Origin: Gammaproteobacteria bacterium
GTDB taxonomy: Bacteria; Pseudomonadota; Gammaproteobacteria; GCA-001735895
Length of the DNA: 64,000 bases
Direction of reading: 5' to 3'
NCBI GenBank assembly: GCA_029862005.1
Contig: JAOTYD010000005.1
Span: 62,001-126,000 of the forward strand
Part shown: positions 61,104 to 64,000 of the stretch, piece after piece
Layout: the number at the start of each line of letters is the position of its first letter
Numbering within the stretch: the first letter of the stretch is position 1
Program-made: the position numbers and the translations under genes
Notes under the pieces: generated by a model
Told to the model about the DNA's origin: nothing
Seen by the model: only the letters and a program-made list of their open reading frames with translations
Database searches by the model: none

Positions 61104-62434
61104 TCGCGGTATCCGGATTCAAGTGTTTTGAGTGCGTCGATGACGCTTTCAACCCGTGCTTCGCCAGTCAACGACTCGGCATCAAACTGGAAACGCATGA
61201 CCTGCTCACCGATCGCGTTCAAGCGACTGCTATCATCATTCGCGTCCTCGTCTATATTCAGCACCGTATCACCACCATAGGTCGGCACCGGACTGGGCCA
61301 GAAATCAGTGACATGGCCAGGTTCGATGCCGCTTTCCAGGTCGCGACAAAGCTTACGCAGTTTCTTGCGGTACTGGATAATGCCCTTGTCACTCGACACC
61401 AGGTGTTCCATTTTCTGGTCGGCAATACGGCCCATACCCTCGACAGCCTCGGCATCACCGGGAAATCGTTGTCTCTGATCATAGCTGCGATCCATGCGTT
61501 CTCCCTGTTCAATCAGCTCCGGACCTTCGGGCGTATTGTATTCCTCCGGATCGGCCCGATCGCCAAAGATCGCCCATGCAAACGCGGTGCTGTTTTCATC
61601 ATCGATCGGCACCACCCAGCGTGAAAAAGCAGTTCGACCATAATAGATTGGCCGAGTGCCGTCGGCTGAAAACGCCGCACCCGCTTGCGTGAAGTTGGGC
61701 AGCATCAACTCGTTGACCCGAACCCAGACATGATCGTTGACCCGGCGCACATTGGCGCCGAGGAAGGTCATTTCGCGCTCGTAAAACAATAGTTCGCCAA
61801 GTTCGCCCATGCCCTCAGAAAATTGCGGCCGACTCATGCGGGAATGCAGAAAACTGGTGTGGATCGGATCGAGAATCGCATCCAGTACTTGCAGCCAGTT
61901 GCAGCGGTAGTCGGCACGATAAGGTACCAGGGTCTGGCCTTCGATTTCGAAGGTATCGTAAAGCGGAAACTCCGGCATGCGCTCGATCGGTCCCAGGTAG
62001 GCAAACACCAGCCCCCGGTATTCCCTGACCGGGTAGGCACCGAGCCGTGTCTGCTGCTTGACCAGGTCGGATATTTTTTCCGGTTGCCCGGGTATCTCGA
62101 TAATGCTGCCATCGATATCGAACAACCAGCCGTGGTAACAACACCGGATGCCTTCGTCCTCACAGATCCCGAACTCCATCGATGCCCGTCGATGCGGACA
62201 TTGCCTGTGAACCAGGCCGTAGCGCCCGGTCTTATCGCGGAATAAAACCAGTTCCTCGCCGAGTAGTTTAATCAGGCGCGGAACCTCCTCGACTTCGCGG
62301 GTTAACGCAACCGGTTGCCAGTAGCGGCGCAAGTATTCGCCACAAGCACTACCCTTCGATGTCCTGACCAGGATTTCGTCGCTTTTACCATGCTGAATCT
62401 CGGTGTAACCCCGGTAGTCAAGCTTGTCAGACAA
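61100..62434 (-). CDS. Rieske non-haem iron oxygenase, alpha subunit
   Basis: The 444-aa oxygenase has the Rieske cluster ligands Cys79, His81 (HRQCPHRRAS) and Cys98, His101 (RCCYHGWLF) and the mononuclear iron site with His192 and His197 in LDAILDPIHTSFLHSRM. It is nearest in style to phthalate-4,5-dioxygenase and vanillate demethylase oxygenases. Its ferredoxin or reductase partner is not in the window, so it must borrow one. Start is TTG at 62434; the ATG 11 bp upstream is in another frame. First of the three-gene group with the dehydrogenase and cysteine dioxygenase. Confidence 0.93.
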   Translation of the reverse strand: MSDKLDYRGYTEIQHGKSDEILVRTSKGSACGEYLRRYWQPVALTREVEEVPRLIKLLGEELVLFRDKTGRYGLVHRQCPHRRASMEFGICEDEGIRCCYHGWLFDIDGSIIEIPGQPEKISDLVKQQTRLGAYPVREYRGLVFAYLGPIERMPEFPLYDTFEIEGQTLVPYRADYRCNWLQVLDAILDPIHTSFLHSRMSRPQFSEGMGELGELLFYEREMTFLGANVRRVNDHVWVRVNELMLPNFTQAGAAFSADGTRPIYYGRTAFSRWVVPIDDENSTAFAWAIFGDRADPEEYNTPEGPELIEQGERMDRSYDQRQRFPGDAEAVEGMGRIADQKMEHLVSSDKGIIQYRKKLRKLCRDLESGIEPGHVTDFWPSPVPTYGGDTVLNIDEDANDDSSRLNAIGEQVMRFQFDAESLTGEARVESVIDALKTLESGYRE

Positions 62435-62603
62435 TGTTTTGCATTTCCTCGTGCCGAGGCGAAAAAACTTACCCCATGCTTAAGCATGGCGCAACTACAG
62501 TTTGGATCTACCGCGCACCGTGGACCGTGGGCAAAGAAAATAGATTTGTCGAAAATGCGGTGCTCGCGACTACGCGTGTTTGTGGCGAGTATATTTACCG
62601 GAC

Positions 62604-62867
62604 CTAGTTCCCGTCGACTATTCCAATGCTTTGTTTGACTTCGTCGGTCAGCCGCTGGCGACTCTCCTCCGAGGCAAAAAACCATGTCAGGATCCATCCG
62701 ATCATAACCAGGACCACTAGAATCTTAAGGAAGGCTGCGACTTTCTGATTGGCCTTGAGCGCTGCAACACGGGCGCGATTGGCGGTGTAGGTACGGTAAA
62801 AAAATCCAATGACCTTGAAAAAGGGGCCATAAAGGAAGTCAAACCACTTGGCGTAGGATTTTTGCAC
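62604..62867 (-). CDS. Small membrane protein of unknown function
   Basis: The 87-aa product has one membrane helix (KILVVLVMIGWILTWFFA, about 48-65) preceded by a basic-aromatic stretch (DFLYGPFFKVIGFFYRTY) and followed by a charged tail ending KQSIGIVDGN. No family is recognised. The start is GTG at 62867, with an ATG at 62869 out of frame. It lies on the same strand as the Rieske gene but 169 bp upstream, so it may be independent. It may be a real inner-membrane protein. Confidence 0.55.
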   Translation of the reverse strand: MQKSYAKWFDFLYGPFFKVIGFFYRTYTANRARVAALKANQKVAAFLKILVVLVMIGWILTWFFASEESRQRLTDEVKQSIGIVDGN

Positions 62868-62972
62868 ATTTACAACCCGGGCTTGCGTGCAGCGATATTG
62901 CGAAACGGTATCTTACCTGCGATATGGCTTCATTGATAGAAAAGCCCGATAGCTCTTAATACGGTACCTTTG

Positions 62973-62989
62973 GTATTGAATTTCAATAC
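62973..62989. repeat. Palindrome upstream of the DUF2339 gene
   Basis: GTATTGAA and TTCAATAC are 8-bp inverted arms around a single T (62973-62989), with a half-copy TTCAATGAAAGGTATT to the right. It lies in the 292-bp divergent gap (62868-63159) between the 87-aa membrane protein and the DUF2339 gene; no gene is seen in the gap. Operator function is possible. Confidence 0.45.
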
Positions 62990-63159
62990 ATTCAATGAAA
63001 GGTATTGCCATAGGGCCTTCGACAGCTATGCTTGTAACGATTTATGCGGTTTATCTTTGTGGGCTTTTAATGATCAGTGACTTGCTTTCGTCAATACTGA
63101 GTTAGTGCCCGAATCCCTGGCTGTATAGTTGTGTAAACCTACTATAATCAGAAACTTAT

Positions 63160-64000
63160 ATGGACTTCTTCTCATTAATTATCCCTTCAGTCGTGCTGTT
63201 GTGGGTCGGACTGCCGGTCGCGGTAATCGTGCTGTTATGGATCACACGCAGCAAGACAAACCGCTTACAGCAGCAGATAGACGCCTTGCGTCATCAGGTT
63301 GCAGACCTGCAGATACAAACCGCACAAGGCCCCGAAGCCCATAGCGAAACAGTCGACGAACCGGCCGCAGACGAAAAAGTCGAAATCGAAGAACGGCTCG
63401 AGCCTGAAACGACCCAGGTCCCACCGGAAATCGAAGTTCCGCAAGAACCCCTACCTGCAGCAGCCGCAGCCATGGCACCCGCTGCTGCCAGCCCGGCGCA
63501 CGATACGGGTACACGTGCCAGGAATCCGGTCGATCAATTCGAAGACTTTTTGCGGCGCATCGGTAACGCGGTGGCTTCCTATTTCACCGACGGCAACATT
63601 TTCGTACGCATCGGCATCCTGGTGTTATTTTTCGGTGTCGCCTTTTTGCTCAAGTACGCGGCCGAGAATTCGCGCATTCCACTCGAGTTTCGCTTCATGG
63701 GCGCCGCCTTCGGCGGGCTGGTGTTGCTGTTGCTTGGTTGGCGCCTGCGCCTAAGCAAAACCATTTACGCCCTGTTACTGCAGGGTGGTGGCATCGGCGT
63801 CATTTATATCACGATATTTGCCGCATTTCGACTTGCCGACCTGCTGCCGCCGGCGCTCACCTTCGCGTTACTGGTCTTCTTTTCGGCTTTCGCGGTTGCG
63901 CTGGCAATCCTGCAGGACTCGAAGGCGCTTGCAATTTACGCCGTGCTGGGTGGTTTCCTGGCACCATTCCTGGCGTCGACCGGTAGTGGAAACTACATCG
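63160..64000 (+). CDS. DUF2339 membrane protein (partial, N-terminal 280 codons)
   Basis: The gene runs off the right edge. The protein starts MDFFSLIIPSVVLLWVG, a membrane anchor, followed by a coiled coil (SKTNRLQQQIDALRHQVADL), an Ala/Pro/Glu-rich linker to about residue 125, then DQFEDFLRRIGNAVASYFTDG and a string of hydrophobic helices, the DUF2339 pattern of long (about 900 aa) polytopic proteins. Function is unknown. A TATAAT (63143-63148) lies only 11 bp before the ATG, with no visible ribosome binding site, so translation may be leaderless or nearly so. Confidence 0.9.
   Translation, partial: MDFFSLIIPSVVLLWVGLPVAVIVLLWITRSKTNRLQQQIDALRHQVADLQIQTAQGPEAHSETVDEPAADEKVEIEERLEPETTQVPPEIEVPQEPLPAAAAAMAPAAASPAHDTGTRARNPVDQFEDFLRRIGNAVASYFTDGNIFVRIGILVLFFGVAFLLKYAAENSRIPLEFRFMGAAFGGLVLLLLGWRLRLSKTIYALLLQGGGIGVIYITIFAAFRLADLLPPALTFALLVFFSAFAVALAILQDSKALAIYAVLGGFLAPFLASTGSGNYI

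Noticed and set aside
1-64000. tRNA, rRNA, CRISPR, phage or insertion-sequence features
   Set aside because: No cloverleaf-sized gap, spaced repeats, integrase or transposase signatures were seen; gaps are short and regulatory in appearance. A tool-based scan was not possible.

Overview
The window looks like chromosome of a free-living, probably marine gammaproteobacterium. The order yebC-ruvC-ruvA-ruvB, a complete tatABC, the run trkH-trkA-ntrX-ntrY-DUF4390-rsmB-fmt-def followed by divergent LysM-dprA-smg-topA-tsaC-hemF, and the hisBHAFIE cluster are all typical of that class. Coding density is high, and many start and stop codons overlap by 4 bp. I see no rRNA, tRNA, CRISPR array, transposase, integrase or phage gene, so any horizontal input is at the level of single cassettes.

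Bases 1-23,000 are core housekeeping, almost all on the minus strand: Holliday junction processing (ruvCAB), a cysteine-free CRP/FNR regulator, gpmI, twin-arginine export, histidine biosynthesis, dtd, pip, ttcA, potassium uptake (trkHA), an NtrY kinase with an unusual degenerate NtrX, and rsmB-fmt-def. Bases 23,100-31,700 turn to the plus strand: LysM lipoprotein, dprA, smg, topA, tsaC, hemF, then small accessory genes (YkgJ-type cysteine cluster, CREST-type membrane hydrolase, DUF523).

Bases 31,700-64,000 are accessory. The best-defined unit is a three-gene operon of a PhnZ/TmpB-type HD-domain oxygenase, a TmpA/gamma-butyrobetaine-hydroxylase-type 2-oxoglutarate oxygenase and a HAD phosphatase, which by family precedent should oxidatively cut a quaternary-ammonium phosphonate to glycine betaine and phosphate. 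Other units are a DUF1127 gene with its own promoter, leader hairpin and terminator; a YadGH-type ABC exporter; a betainyl-CoA-thioesterase-like protein next to an AllA-like cupin, an active-site-altered SDR and a Nudix hydrolase; a LysE exporter that seems to start at ATC; a DsrE-like periplasmic protein beside a TtrSR-like two-component system with a PhnD-type sensor; a 1065-residue SARP-type regulator with a duplicated TolB-like/TPR half; an MlrC-type metallopeptidase; a peroxiredoxin-glutaredoxin fusion; an OmpR-type two-component system with an acidic outer-membrane barrel and a PepSY protein; and a Rieske oxygenase, 2-hydroxyacid dehydrogenase and cysteine dioxygenase group. Sulfur chemistry (mercaptopyruvate sulfurtransferase, DsrE, cysteine dioxygenase) and betaine or phosphonate chemistry recur across this half.

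Function calls rest on motif and length recognition by eye; no database search or alignment was run. Promoter calls are pattern matches only.
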